Shown here: positions 20,345 to 31,047 of the stretch, in pieces | How positions within the stretch are numbered: position 1 is the stretch's first letter | How the letters are laid out: each line of letters starts with the position of its first letter | Assembly: GCA_039704465.1 (NCBI GenBank) | Contig: JASFAU010000012.1 | Span: 372,001 to 436,000, forward strand | Direction: 5' to 3' | Length of the DNA stretch: 64,000 nt | Source of the DNA: Plasmodiophora brassicae | Taxonomy: Eukaryota; Endomyxa; Phytomyxea; Plasmodiophorida; Plasmodiophoridae | Program-made: the position numbers and the translations under genes | Notes under the pieces: model-generated | What the model was told of the DNA's origin: nothing | The model's input: only the letters and a program-made list of their open reading frames with translations | Database searches by the model: none

Positions 20345-22510
20345 CTACGACTGATCTCCGACGTCGGGAAGCAGCGACCTGCGTTTCCGTAGTCGGATTT
20401 GGACGGCCCGTTGCCACTGCTGGTAGGCGAGATCGCCCAGGAAGCAGTACGACAGCGCCGTGATGACATACGCCAGCAGGAAGATCCTGAACTGGATGGC
20501 GGCGGACACGAGCGCGCCCGCCAGGCACACGCCGCGAATCCGGGCCGGGAACGTGTAGCAGTCGACGTCGGTCCCGATCGCAATCAACATATGCGCCAGC
20601 AAAGGCACGACCATGAAGACGTCCGGCGACAGCAGCGTGCCGTGCCCATGGCCGCCCGGGTTGAACCACACCAGCGACCGCGACTTGTGCATCCAGAGAA
20701 TCGCCGCGATCACCGACGGCGTCTTCAGGAGCACCACCAGCCCGTACAGGCCGGGCACGACGGCGGTGCTCGGCGACACGATCGTGAACACGATCCAGAC
20801 CAGCGCCACTGTCGCCCAGGGCGACACGCACAACGTCAACCCGACGAGGATCGGCACCAGACTCGCGATCAGCCGTCGTCGGTTGCCGGGTGTTAACAGC
20901 GCCAGGGACCGGCGCTTAACGGTCGACGACTGGAAGCGCGTGTACAGGAACAGCAGGACGACCAAGATCGCCGACGCGATCCAGAACACGATGTGGACTA
21001 GGAGGAGACCGAACGGAGGCATCGCCGAGCCGAACAGGCACGCTGCCCCTGTCGAGATCGCCCAGGAGACGCACGGGACGCCCAGGGCGTACACGACCGG
21101 GTGTTGCAGCACGTTCGCGCCTCGGTACATGACGAGGACGGCACAGGCGGGGAAGAGCGACGCCCACCCGGCGTACCGCAGCGCGTTCACGAGCGTGCCC
21201 AGCAAATCGACCTGGAGCGACACCACGTACGTCGCCTTCGGGTCAAGGAACAACGTGACGATGACGCCATTCGCGCCACTAGGATGGAAGGCGATCGGAA
21301 ATGCGCCTGACGCCCGCCTGAACCACCGCCCTTCCCCCGTGAACGTCTCCGACGTCCTGACGAAGATCGTGGACGGCGGCCCGGCGATCCGCAACGTGGA
21401 CACGATCGGCAGGAACCCTTCGAGGAAGTACCGGTGCCAGTTCGACGTGGCCGGCGACGTCAGGACGGCTGTCGCCGTGCGCTGGATCTCGGTCGGTCGA
21501 GCACCGTACGCGAGCGACAGGTGCCGGACACGGGTCGAGCACAAGGCGCCCGACGGCACCGGCGCGACGTTCATCGGGAGCAGGGCTCCACATTGACGGG
21601 AGGATTGCCGGTCGGGGCCGAGCAGGATCGCCCGAATCGACGCGAGGCGCTCGCTGGTGTTGGTAGTGGTCGTCATTGTCGTCGTCGTCGCCGCGTCGAT
21701 CAGCTTGACGCCCAGGGTGGCACAGCGCAGGACGGCGTCGTGGCCCAGGTCGGTCCAGACGGTCGGGATGGACCCCGTGAAGATCGTCAGCGCCAGATCG
21801 GCAATGCCAAGCGAGGAGTGCACCGTTGTGTCCAGGTACCCGCTGACGACCGAGACGACGGCGACGTTGTCAGGAGCGTTCACGTCGTACAGCCGCTGGA
21901 AACGCGCGTCGGGGGCGAACGGGTGCATACGCAGCGGGGAGTTCAGCGTGATCAGCAACGACGCGGCCGGGATGGGCGGCGACCGCGCCAGCGCCGCTCT
22001 GGCGATGACGCCGCCCATGGAGTGCCCGATGACGCTGATGGGGACGCCCGGGTACTGCCGGTGCAGGGCCGAGACGCACTCGTGGACAAAGACGGCCGCG
22101 TCGGTGGCAACGTTTGCGTCTAGGGCGGACGGGTCGCCCTGCAGGTCCACCGTGAAGTAATTGATGGATCGATGGGAGTTGACGGATGCGGCCAGCAGGT
22201 TGACGGCGGAACCGTAGTGGGCGTTGTGCCCGGGGACGAACACGATGACGGTGTCGGCGGTGGGCGTGTCCAGGATCCTGGGTCGCATTCGGTACAGGCG
22301 GTATCGGTGGTGGTGGACGCCCGCAAACTCGACGTGGGTCACGCGTGGTTCCGTAGCCGATCGGGCGCAGGTCGACACGAGGACCTTGCGGCGCAGGTCG
22401 ACCGTGATGCAGATGGCGATCACGGCCAGGGCCGCGACGGCAGCCGCTGCCGATCTCGTCAGACCATCAACGCCATGTAACCATTGGCGACGCATTCGCC
22501 AGTCTGGCAT
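20345..22510 (-). CDS. PGAP1: GPI inositol-deacylase, PGAP1/Bst1 family
   Basis: ER membrane lipase that removes the acyl chain from inositol of GPI anchors, allowing exit of GPI proteins from the ER. Single exon, 721 residues from ATG 22510, shorter than animal PGAP1. A transmembrane segment lies near residues 20-42. The lumenal alpha/beta-hydrolase domain follows: VIFVPGHNAHYGSAVNLLAA, INYFTVDLQGD, FVHECVSALHRQYPG and the nucleophile elbow VIGHSMGGVIARAAL. The C-terminal half has eight or so hydrophobic segments. The upstream in-frame extension to 22531 uses a TTG and is not chosen. Absence of introns is notable beside split neighbours. Confidence 0.9.
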   Translation of the reverse strand: MPDWRMRRQWLHGVDGLTRSAAAAVAALAVIAICITVDLRRKVLVSTCARSATEPRVTHVEFAGVHHHRYRLYRMRPRILDTPTADTVIVFVPGHNAHYGSAVNLLAASVNSHRSINYFTVDLQGDPSALDANVATDAAVFVHECVSALHRQYPGVPISVIGHSMGGVIARAALARSPPIPAASLLITLNSPLRMHPFAPDARFQRLYDVNAPDNVAVVSVVSGYLDTTVHSSLGIADLALTIFTGSIPTVWTDLGHDAVLRCATLGVKLIDAATTTTMTTTTNTSERLASIRAILLGPDRQSSRQCGALLPMNVAPVPSGALCSTRVRHLSLAYGARPTEIQRTATAVLTSPATSNWHRYFLEGFLPIVSTLRIAGPPSTIFVRTSETFTGEGRWFRRASGAFPIAFHPSGANGVIVTLFLDPKATYVVSLQVDLLGTLVNALRYAGWASLFPACAVLVMYRGANVLQHPVVYALGVPCVSWAISTGAACLFGSAMPPFGLLLVHIVFWIASAILVVLLFLYTRFQSSTVKRRSLALLTPGNRRRLIASLVPILVGLTLCVSPWATVALVWIVFTIVSPSTAVVPGLYGLVVLLKTPSVIAAILWMHKSRSLVWFNPGGHGHGTLLSPDVFMVVPLLAHMLIAIGTDVDCYTFPARIRGVCLAGALVSAAIQFRIFLLAYVITALSYCFLGDLAYQQWQRAVQIRLRKRRSLLPDVGDQS

Positions 22511-22614
22511 CGTCGTCCAGGACGAGGACAACGGGTACCGGCCTGGGCCAGTGCCGTGCCCGGAGTGCTGAGAATAGAACGCACGGACCTCCGGCGTCTG
22601 GAAATAGAACTGGT

Positions 22615-22913
22615 CTATTTCTGGTCGTCGCCGGTTATCTGCTGCATGTCACGAAGATATCTTTGCGTTACATAACTTCGCTGGTCGGTCTCGCACGCGG
22701 CACGCGGCTGGGCATCGGAGGACTGTATCAGAGAACGGGCGGCTCGATGGACATCTGGTCCTTCAGCGATGCGAGCACCGATTCGAAATGCTGCCGAAAC
22801 TCGGGACGGCACTGCCACCGCCCAGGCTGGTGGTCGTGATGGTCGGCACCGGGTTCGCCGTCACCGCCAGCGACGACGCCATCGTCGTCGGGTCGGCTGA
22901 CAGACGAACCCAT
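22615..22913 (-). CDS. Small hypothetical protein with MGSSVS N-terminus
   Basis: From ATG 22913 the frame reads MGSSVSRPDDDGVVAGGDG, an N-myristoylation-type start, then EFRQHFESVLASLKDQMSIE. A short intron (29 nt, GT..CCCAG) could join it to CETDQRSYVTQRYLRDMQQ and a stop at 22615. No family recognised; the intron is unusually short and another structure is possible. Confidence 0.35.
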
Positions 22914-23449
22914 CCTGGTCGCCTCGTCTGCTGGCTGTCCGTCGTCGACACTGCTGATCGGCGGCTCCAGTTTTAGGACGTGTAATCGTTCGCAGTTCTA
23001 CCCGCCCATGATTGATTAGCACCGAGGGCAGCCGGCGATGCGACGAGAAACGTTACGATTTCGAACTCGCGTTGGCATTTCGCGTTCAACCTCGCCAGGT
23101 CGTCGTGGCCAGATCTGTTTAGGATGCGTCAGCGGTGCCGGAAGCGCGCGTAGGTCGTATACGCTTGTCTACAAGAGGCGGCTCTGAAGCGACGCGAATA
23201 CGGCGGCGCCGTTGAATTCGGCGGGAATCGTAGTTGCAGTGCCATGGATGCCCTCACATGACGTCGCGGTGTCATCGTCCAGCCATCGCAGCGACGCCAT
23301 CGGAACAACGATGATCCAGACTGTGACGGAGCGTCTCCCCCACTCTCAACTCTCAAGCGGCCTTCCATCTGTAACGGCGCCGTTTCGCTCATGACTTCAG
23401 GAACGTTGCCGTTCAGTGATTTGGAGCTCAGTCCTGATCAGACTGCACA
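22914..23449. other. No gene supported
   Basis: Includes an 87-codon minus ORF (23129-23392, ATG start MSETAPLQMEGRLRVE) that is Arg/Ser-rich with no recognisable domain. Confidence 0.3.
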
Positions 23450-23790
23450 AGACGAAAGGTTCAGCAAGAGTTTCGTCTGAAGAAGGGGGAGTTTCAGGTG
23501 AAAGTTCAATTCGTCCAGGCGGATCTTGTCAACGATCTCGCCATGCCGGCAAGTCGATCGCAGATATTCGAAACATTCTTGCGAACATGTTTCCGGATTC
23601 GGTAGTTCATTGGAACCTGGAATCCTGCTGGCATGAAAATTGGATTTCTGCCATCGACTTGCCTCGCGCGGCGAGACCGTTGATGAGATCCCCTTGGATG
23701 GATTGAACCTTCACCTGAAGCTCTCCTTCTTTCGTGCGCAACTTTCGTCTGCATGCTTCGCTTGCTCGAATGCGAGTTGCCGTTCACTAA
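23450..23790. repeat. Diverged inverted duplication
   Basis: The plus strand near 23470-23560 (AGAAGGGGGAGTTTCAGGTG..) is matched by the minus strand of about 23650-23765 (GAAGGAGAGCTTCAGGTGAA..) with continuing similarity through CAGATCTC/AACGGTCTCGCC and GGCAAGTCGAT. The arms share roughly 100 bp with many substitutions. The minus arm keeps a frame KKEGELQVKVQSIQGDL; the plus arm is broken. Confidence 0.7.
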
Positions 23791-23903
23791 ACTTAGTGAG
23801 CAGGGGCCGAGGCGGTTTCGGCCAGCATCGCGACGTCTACATGATTCAACGATCGTCCACGTGACTATGTATTCCAACGAATGGATGGCTAGGGGTACGA
23901 CGA

Positions 23904-24624
23904 CTAGGCTGCGAGACGGCCGCTCGATGTGTGGGCGGACGCGATCCTGTCGGCCATCAGGAAATCGAGTTGGGCGGCGGTCGAGTTTCCCTGTGCCAGC
24001 TGAGCCACTGCCCGCTGGCTGTACACGTCCGCGTCACCGTCGTTGGTGCGGAGGCACTCATTGTACAAATGAATCGCCTTGTGAAACGCCCCCCGTTCCA
24101 TATACTGCCACGCGCAAGTCAGATGAGTCGGAACAACGACGGCCGCGCACCAGTCGTCTTCTACCGTTGCCGCCTTCTTCATGAGCGCATCCACGAGCGG
24201 CCTGGCGGCGACGTGAGGGCAGACCTTGACGGCGTCGCCTGAACAAAACGGTGTCAGCGGCGCAAGGTTAGGGCAGGGCGCGTATAACGCTCGTACGCAG
24301 GTGCATGATAGCTCGCCCCAGGTGGCCTCTGGACAGCTCCTGCATACCGGCATGTGCCGACTGGTACGCTGCCTCGACGACATCCCTGTCGGCGTCGTCA
24401 TCGACGAATTCGTATTCGTCGTCGTCTTCGTCGCGACCGTCCTGCTGATCCAGCAGGCAGCGCGCCTCGGCGAGCGCCGCTTCGATTACAGCAGACGGCC
24501 CTTCATACTGCAGCGAGTCGACCAGGTACTGGAGGGCCTCCTCGACGTGCCCAGCGCTCAACAGCAACAGCCCGCGCTGCCGGCGTGACCCGTGCTGGTC
24601 TTCCTGGACGACCACCGACATCAT
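23904..24624 (-). CDS. TPR-like protein
   Basis: Two exons (24297-24624, 23904-24238) with a 58-nt intron give 220 residues. The N-terminal part RRQRGLLLLSAGHVEEALQY and the C-terminal YMERGAFHKAIHLYNECLRT with DADVYSQRAVAQLAQGNST fit tetratricopeptide helices (the usual G, A/Y and P-loop spacing), separated by an acidic linker DEDDDEYEFVDDDAD. TPR proteins act as co-chaperone or scaffold modules; no specific orthologue is assigned. Confidence 0.7.
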
Positions 24625-24787
24625 CGTTCCGCGTTCGTCTACCGCGTGTCGTTGCCGAAGTCGTGGTGCGGTGCCCAGGCAGCAACGGGCACGTCACGAC
24701 AACGATACAGGTGCGACCCAGGGACTGGAAGCCGGAGACGCTCAACGGCCGAAACGTCCGGCACCTTATATAATCAATGAATGTCGG

Positions 24788-25306
24788 TTACAGATCAGCG
24801 CGAATGCTGTCCCAGACGGCGTCGGAGACGGGACCCAGGCGGTTGGCGAAGTCCTTGTCCGGTCTGATGCAGTCGACGACGAGCGCAGGCGTTCTGCGAT
24901 CGGCATCACGGGCGGTCGTGTCGGCGCCGGCATCGACCAGCGTACGGACGACGTTTGGGTATCCCATGCCGGCAGCGTAATGCAACGCGGTCGACAGTGT
25001 CGGGTACGCCCTGACGTTCACGTCGGCGCCTGCCGCGAGCAGGCGCTTGACCGCAGACTCGTGACCGTTCCAGGCCGCATAGTGAAGCGCGGACCACCCC
25101 TCGTCGTCCAATGCGTCAATGTCGGCGCCGACATCGTCAGGGACGTCCCCGTGCATTGCGGCACACTGCAACGGGTACCTGTCCTCCCACGTATCCGATG
25201 GAGTGTCCGCTTGAATGGGAGGCGTTGTCTTGGGAGCGCGACCATTTGACGGCGGCGGCGGCGGCGGCGGCGGCGGTGGTGGTGGTGGCGGTGGGCCAAA
25301 GACCAT
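24788..25306 (-). CDS. Ankyrin-repeat protein with polyproline N-terminus
   Basis: 172 residues from ATG 25306: MVFG, a run of about 15 prolines (encoded by a GGC/GGT tract on plus, 25245-25290), then three ankyrin units: DALDDEGWSALHYAAWNGHE, STALHYAAGMGYPNVVRTL and DAGADTTARDADRRTPALVV. Polyproline can bind profilin or EVH1/WW domains. The first repeat looks shortened (MHGDVPDDVGADID). No orthologue assigned. Confidence 0.75.
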   Translation of the reverse strand: MVFGPPPPPPPPPPPPPPPSNGRAPKTTPPIQADTPSDTWEDRYPLQCAAMHGDVPDDVGADIDALDDEGWSALHYAAWNGHESAVKRLLAAGADVNVRAYPTLSTALHYAAGMGYPNVVRTLVDAGADTTARDADRRTPALVVDCIRPDKDFANRLGPVSDAVWDSIRADL

Positions 25307-25375
25307 CGCGCAGAGCGATCCTACCGAGGCGGGCGATCGAAGGGTCGTACCGTCCGAATCGAATCTGGCGTCAGA

Positions 25376-27113
25376 ATGTCGAGCCCGAAGGCGGACGACG
25401 ATGATGGGCGAGGCACGGCCGGGAAGACGATCGATGCGAAACTGGACGCCGACAAGTCGGCTATTTCCGACCTGCTGCGAGAGATTTGCATCAGCGACGC
25501 GGGCGCACCCGACCTGGCGAAGAAGGTGCTTACGCCGCCGCCGTTGCCGGCGCAACTGAAGTCCAGGCTGCTGGCCGACCTGCCAACGTCGCCGTCGGCG
25601 CCGTTGAAACCTCCGCCCAGATTGCCGCCCAATGCGAACCTGAAGATCCTGCTGCCACCGCCGTTGTCCCCGCCCATGTCGCTCGAGACGTTACGCCGCG
25701 AGCTCGCCGAGATCAAGGCAGAGAACGCGACCATCGACAGGTGGGGCGACCTCGTCCAGCAGGAGAACGAAGTGTTCGTCCAGATCCTCGACGTCGCCAA
25801 AGCCATGTTCGCGGGGTGCACGCCCGAGGACGCCATGGTACGAACACCGGGGGCCCGATTCGAAACGCGGCATTGGTAACACGTTCGGGCGCAGGAGAAC
25901 CGGCAGATCCTCAGCAGGCTCAAGCACGCCATGGCGGACTTGTCGGAGCAGTTCAAGCGGGAGCGGGTGACGCTGGCGGGCACGATATCAGGCGCGGTCC
26001 TGGATGCCGTCGGATCACGCGTGACCGTGGCTTCCAAGGTGGGGTGCAGCCCCGCAGTTCGCACTGTATATGACGCAGTGCCCTAAGATTGGTGCACAGG
26101 CGCTGGGCGACTCCAGCCACAACGAGGATGTCTGGGAGGAGCGCGACCTGGAGACCAACGACGTCATGCAATGCTTCCGGTCGACGAAGTTGCAGGGGCA
26201 GATGGGCGCCGCCGACGTGGTGGTCCGGGTGAACGGCCCCCGGCACCGGCTGGAGATCAGCTCGGAAGGGTGGATCGAGCCGATCCGCATCCAGTCCAGG
26301 AACGTCCTGTCGGTGACGCCAGCGACGGGGAAGGGCGACGAGGTCGACATTACACACAGGACGGGATTGTCGACGGTGGAGATCATCCAGTTGAGGTTTG
26401 CGTCGGCGATCAGCTTGTCGCAGTTCGTGAAGAACGTCATGGCGAACGGCTTCGGTACCGCAGCGGCAGCAGCGGCACAGGATTCAAGCCCGGCGGCGCT
26501 GGCGACGGCATCGGCGTTGCCGACGATCGACACCAGCGCTGTGGACCTGTCTCCCGACCTCGTCGAATTGTGCCATACGGTGAACGACCGGTTGAAGCTG
26601 ACATGGGTGCGAGACAACGCCAAGATATGGCTGAAGACGGCGGCCGACGCCGTTCTTGCCGGCCAGGACAGCGCCCTGTTCCTCGGTGTGCGCTCATCTG
26701 TCACCTACGAGTTCACCGATCAGATGGTGCGAAGTATCATCGCCTCGGGGTACACCTTGGAACCATCCGATACGGTGGCCGTCGTCGACGAATCGCTGGT
26801 GACGACACTGGCCGCCAACATGCACAGCCACTGGTGCAGACTCGTCGAGCGCCTGCAGGGGCTCGCTGCGAAAGGGTTCTCCAAGACACGAATCGCCCCA
26901 CGCCGCCCAGAGTACTTCCGGCCGGTTCCATTCGCACAGCTGCCCCAAGCGGAACAATCGCCCAACATCGCCGACGCTAGGAACCTTCTGCTCTTCGTCA
27001 CCGAAGCCGGCTATGCTGTCGGGTCGACCGACGCGACGAAAGCAGGCGCGACAGGAGCGCCACCCACGAAACCAGCAGGCCTTGTCGCACGACTACGAAA
27101 CAAGTATCAGTAA
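25376..27113 (+). CDS. Hypothetical protein, Pro-rich and helical, unknown domain
   Basis: Three exons: 25376-25836 (ending at AM|GTACG), about 25898-26038, and about 26079-27113. Joined they give about 545 residues. The N-terminal third has a polyproline block (PPLPAQLKSRLLADLP, LLPPPLSPPMS) and a coiled coil (LETLRRELAEIKAENA, then ENRQILSRLKHAMADLSEQF across the splice). The C-terminal part has a possible beta-rich, PH-like region (KLQGQMGAADVVVRVNGPRH, RLEISSEGWIEPIRIQSRN) and a helical domain. I do not recognise the family. The second intron could end at 26059 or at 26078; both keep frame. Confidence 0.6.
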
Positions 27114-27267
27114 ACGAAGAGGCACTTGTTCCAAAAGACAGGCCCGTAGAGGCAGCGGCCGCAGTGCGCGACGGTAGATGAAGAAGTGCGTCAGTGGAGC
27201 GGGCCAAATCTGGACAGGCACACGAGCAACACGGCCATCGCTGACGTTGAAATATATAATACGGGGT

Positions 27268-28100
27268 TTACAATTGCTTCAGATGCTGTCGGGAAGATTG
27301 CCGCCTCGTTGCAACAGCGGCCATGATGGCGCCGAGGACCGCGACGACAGCCTGCAGTGGCAGGGCGACCGTGCATGACGCTACGAGTTCGTTGGCGAAG
27401 ACACTGACGGCGTGCAGAATGACGACCGGTAGGAGGGCCACAGCCAGTCGGGCGTGGATCATGCGGTCTGGGACGGCAGCGAACGCCACCACCATCAGGG
27501 AGATCTGTGTGATCTCCTGCAGGAATGTGGTAATGCTGGCGGATACGAAGAAGGGCAGGTTCGGGCACGACTGCGAGCTGAACATACCCGGGCCAACGGC
27601 GGAATCCACTACGCTTCCGAAGATGACGACGGCTTGAACAGTGGCAAAGCCCAGACCAGCTAGCACAGCGAACACGTTAGAGTCGCCAGACGTTCATGCG
27701 ACATCCAACCGGTAAACCTGCAAGCGAGGACGACAGGTCGTCGACAGGGAATTTAACCGCGTTGACAGAGGTGCGAGCGAAGACGGGTTGGACGACGCGA
27801 TACATGTAGATCAGGCAGAATCGGAACAGCTCCAGCATGACGAGCGAAATGGCGAGGATGAGTGGGGCGGATGTGAACGCACAACCGATGATGCTGGTGG
27901 CGACCATTGCCAAGATCCAGGCCGCGACGCCGAATACGAACGTGACTACAGGAGCTGAACTCAGGCCCACAGACATGCGAAGGAGCGCTCCAGCGAAGCG
28001 TACCAAACAGCTGCATGCGTGGATATATCAGAAATATGAACAAAGACGCAGGCACCGAGTAGGCGACGAGCACGGCGCCCCAGAACATGGGCAGCGTCAT
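27268..28100 (-). CDS. APH1: Gamma-secretase subunit APH-1
   Basis: Three exons (28004-28100, 27718-27954, 27268-27659) give 241 residues with seven hydrophobic segments, the APH-1 topology. Start MTLPMFWGAVLVAYSVPA parallels the animal MGAAVFFGCTFVAFGPA start. LELFRFCLIYMYR matches the conserved ELFRF block; GLGFATVQAVVIFGSVVDSA then VGPG matches the region holding GxxxGxxxG and ADALGPG, but here it is G-A-A in the small-residue positions. The second conserved His is present (VVILHAVSV); the first seems replaced (TTFLQEI). APH-1 scaffolds presenilin and nicastrin. Assignment good from topology and three blocks. Confidence 0.78.
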
Positions 28101-29225
28101 CGGAACCGTGCAACGACAGCCGCCGACCACACGCGGACTTGTATGCAAAAATAGAAACACGCAGACCGTTCACGACGACTGGACGCGACAACGCCGACTG
28201 TTGCTCAGGATCGGTGCCCCACGACGACAGTTGGGTGCTCTTTACATAGGGGTTCCGCGTCCTACATAGCAATTTAGCAAATGGCATCGGCGCGACGGAC
28301 ACAACGGTATCAACGCGTGCGACCGCCAACGTATCGGCCGAGGCGACCGTAGTAACGTCAGTGACATTTCCAGCGCGCCCTACGAGCCCAGGCTGACTGT
28401 GGGCACCGGCGCCGGCGCCTTTGTCAGACATCGCCACACGTTTTCCAGCAGCGGTTCCACGATATGTCGTCACCTCTGACAAGCTGTCGGACGGCAACCC
28501 GTATGGGAGCTTGCGCATGACATCAAACACGGTGCCGGACCACGCCCATCGCTCCTTTTATTGTCGCTGATGACATCACGACATCAGCAACGTGCGCGAC
28601 GCCGGCGTCGACGTGGCGATGTCAACGGCAGCGTCGAGCAGAGGACGTCTATATGAACCGCTGATCGCAGACGGACCCTGTAACCTTGTGAGCGTACCGC
28701 GACGTGCACGCTGACCGATGTTTACCATGCATTCCAAAGCAATCGATTTACAAGCTACTCGGTACGAGTCGGGAGGAGCGCCGGACACGACAACGGGGCT
28801 GGGGTGATGATCCTCCGACCGCACGATCGGCCCGGGTTGCCGTTCCCCGGTTCGCGCCTGGAACCTGTCGCCGACGGTCGTATGTTCGTCTCCGGGGGAC
28901 GAATTCGACTGACGACGCCTCGCACCAGGCCGTCAACACGTTGTCCTTGGCCAACACTGGCAACGACCGTATCGTCGATGTTGCGTTGACTGAATCGACG
29001 AGGGCAACCAGCAGCGGCGTACGAGCTCGACGGCACACAGGCAGCGAGTTGGGGCTGCAACACTCGATCGTGAGTCAATGTATTATGTGCACGCAGCAGG
29101 CAACAGGGTCGGTGCGGCAATGGTCCCGAATGGTTGACATGAACCGGCGCCACGCCTTGACACTGCGAAGGCATCCGTCAACGCCCCGTTGCCGGTAACA
29201 GTCGGCCCCGTTTCCATCGTCTAGT
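28101..29225. other. No gene supported; contains the APH-1 promoter side
   Basis: A minus-strand frame from about 28500 (MSDKGAGAGAHSQPG..) overlaps APH-1 exon 1 in another frame and has no family features. Around 28727-28755 (ATGCATTCCAAAGCAATCGA) lies a segment similar to 63722-63750. Confidence 0.3.
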
Positions 29226-29990
29226 TCAGTATTGAAGATCAAACGTCAGCCCGTCCATGTCACGCGCGAAGCCCGCAGGCACTGACACACCTGAGCATAC
29301 GGGGCACGCCCATTGCTCGTGCCGCTGCTGGCGATGCAATGCTCTCCGCCCTAGGGAACGCGAGAGTCAAATGACCAACCCACCCAGATGATCCGATTGG
29401 ATGCACATCCCACCTGCACAAACGGGGCGGATTCGCGAATGTCGCGCTGGTCGGGGGCCACGTCTGTCGCCTGGGCAACGACGCCAGATCATCGTCAGAA
29501 GGCAATCCCGAATGACAGATTCCGGGCGACCACACCTGCAAGTACGAGCACGCCAGCGCCAATTTGTCGTTGCGGGTGAGGTCGTGCTGCGATGCCCGTC
29601 TCGTGATGAGCTCGATGAAGGCGCCGCGTTGGTCCAGCCAGGCAACGGGCGACGTGGGGCGTTGCAGGCCGGCCCGGTCGGCATGTTGCTGTCGACTGGC
29701 AACCCCCGTGTGGGCCGGGTCGCCTGCCGTCACAACCTTCTCTGGCGTCCTGCGCCATTCACGAAGGTCAGCCCATCCACGCCGCCTGCCATCGAGCGTC
29801 CGGCGACGTCGGCCGCCTACCGATGCGATACCGAGCGAGCTCGCGACGACCGGCGCGAGCGAAACAGTCGACGGACTGGAGGAGAACAGAACGTCAGTGC
29901 TGTTAGCGGTGGGCGCGCCGTCGGTCGTACGTACTCCAGGCTCCTGCGCCAGCGAAGACTTGCATGATCACCCTCCCCCTGTAATCACTC
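29226..29990 (-). CDS. Hypothetical multi-exon gene ending in a CPVC motif
   Basis: No family recognised. The clearest exon (29733 down to about 29550) reads RGAFIELITRRASQHDLTRN then DKLALACSYLQ before a GTGTGG donor. Short exons follow (ATDVAPDQRDIRESAPFVQ; a last exon with HEQWACPVCSGVSVPAGFAR and end DMDGLTFDLQY at 29226). Each exon is bounded by GT and CAG/TAG. Upstream, an open frame continues to about 29980 without an ATG, so the first exon is missing. Structure is a proposal from reading frames only. Confidence 0.35.
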
Positions 29991-30891
29991 GTTCGACACA
30001 CGTCGCTTCCGGTCAAACTCAACTGGCTCTGGGTAACGTGCCCGCCCTCCGATCATATCTGGGTACCCGGCTGGACGAGTGCCACGCTTCCCGTACCCGT
30101 GTTAATTATCTTCTGCCACAGTACGGCAAACAGATGCTCGCCTGTTTCTGGGTTCATCCCTTGTTCAATGTTACCAGGTGTACTCAGCACGATTCATGGC
30201 TTCAACCAGGGAACGACCGTCCTGTCGGGGAGAGACGTCGACAGGTTAACAGTTGCTGCAGATCGCCCAGCGACACATTGGTGAGCGTTAGAGACGACGC
30301 CGTACCTGTTTACAGACGAATTTCGTAGGGCGCGCGTGCAACGTGGCCTGTGCAGGTGTGTCATGGGCGTCATCAATCAGTGTACGGGTCCGCATTGCCC
30401 CTCAGGCAGACGAGCCAGGGCATCAGTAAAGTTTCAACTGCCCCTGCATTCCCTTGGCAGAGTTCTTCACGGGTGGCGTAATACTGCACACATCCGGCCA
30501 GGCTTTGCCTCCATGGCGGCAAACCGACCTCGGTCTCGGCGCAAGGTACCGCGTCGGTCGTCCGTGTTACCCCGACCAACGGTCTCCTGGTGTGTGATCC
30601 GCCGAACTTGGCTGCCTGGATCACGCTGCACGTAGCTTCGCAGACCATGGTCGAGCATACATGCGTTCGTGATGGCTCGACAAGATCGTGCGCAACACGG
30701 GCCCGGGATTCTCGACGGGCGTCGACGTCGGCGTCGCGGACCGGAACGGGCCTAGCCGTGCCACCGACGGTTGCCCGTTGATACCCGTGCAAGTCGCTGC
30801 AAGGGTTCCCCCCACAATGGGGCAGGTGTGGCACTAACCAGTTTGTCAGTGCCGACAGTGGACCCTGGCTGTGTATGTTATAACCTCACCT
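29991..30891. other. No gene recognised
   Basis: Only short, feature-poor frames (for example 30373-30834 minus). Likely carries the promoter of the long USP gene at its right end. Confidence 0.3.
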
Positions 30892-31047
30892 ATGTTGCGG
30901 TATGGCCGTATGGCCCCCAGCAAAGCCCCGACGCAAAACATGCGCGCACGTTATTGTGCCATTCTGCATTTTTATTGCCCTGACCTCGTCGGTCGTCTGA
31001 ACCATTATCGTCGGGCGGAGACGGGCACCGCGGGGCGGCCGTCCATG

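Noticed and set aside
20399..22571. Long plus-strand ORFs opposite PGAP1
   Set aside because: They are antisense frames of the GC-rich PGAP1 exon and lack any domain.
24788..25555. 255-codon version of the ankyrin gene
   Set aside because: The extension upstream of ATG 25306 overlaps the start of the divergent gene at 25376 and is Arg-rich without features.
27961..28530. 189-codon minus ORF overlapping APH-1 exon 1
   Set aside because: It reads the APH-1 exon in another frame, has no ATG context or family features.
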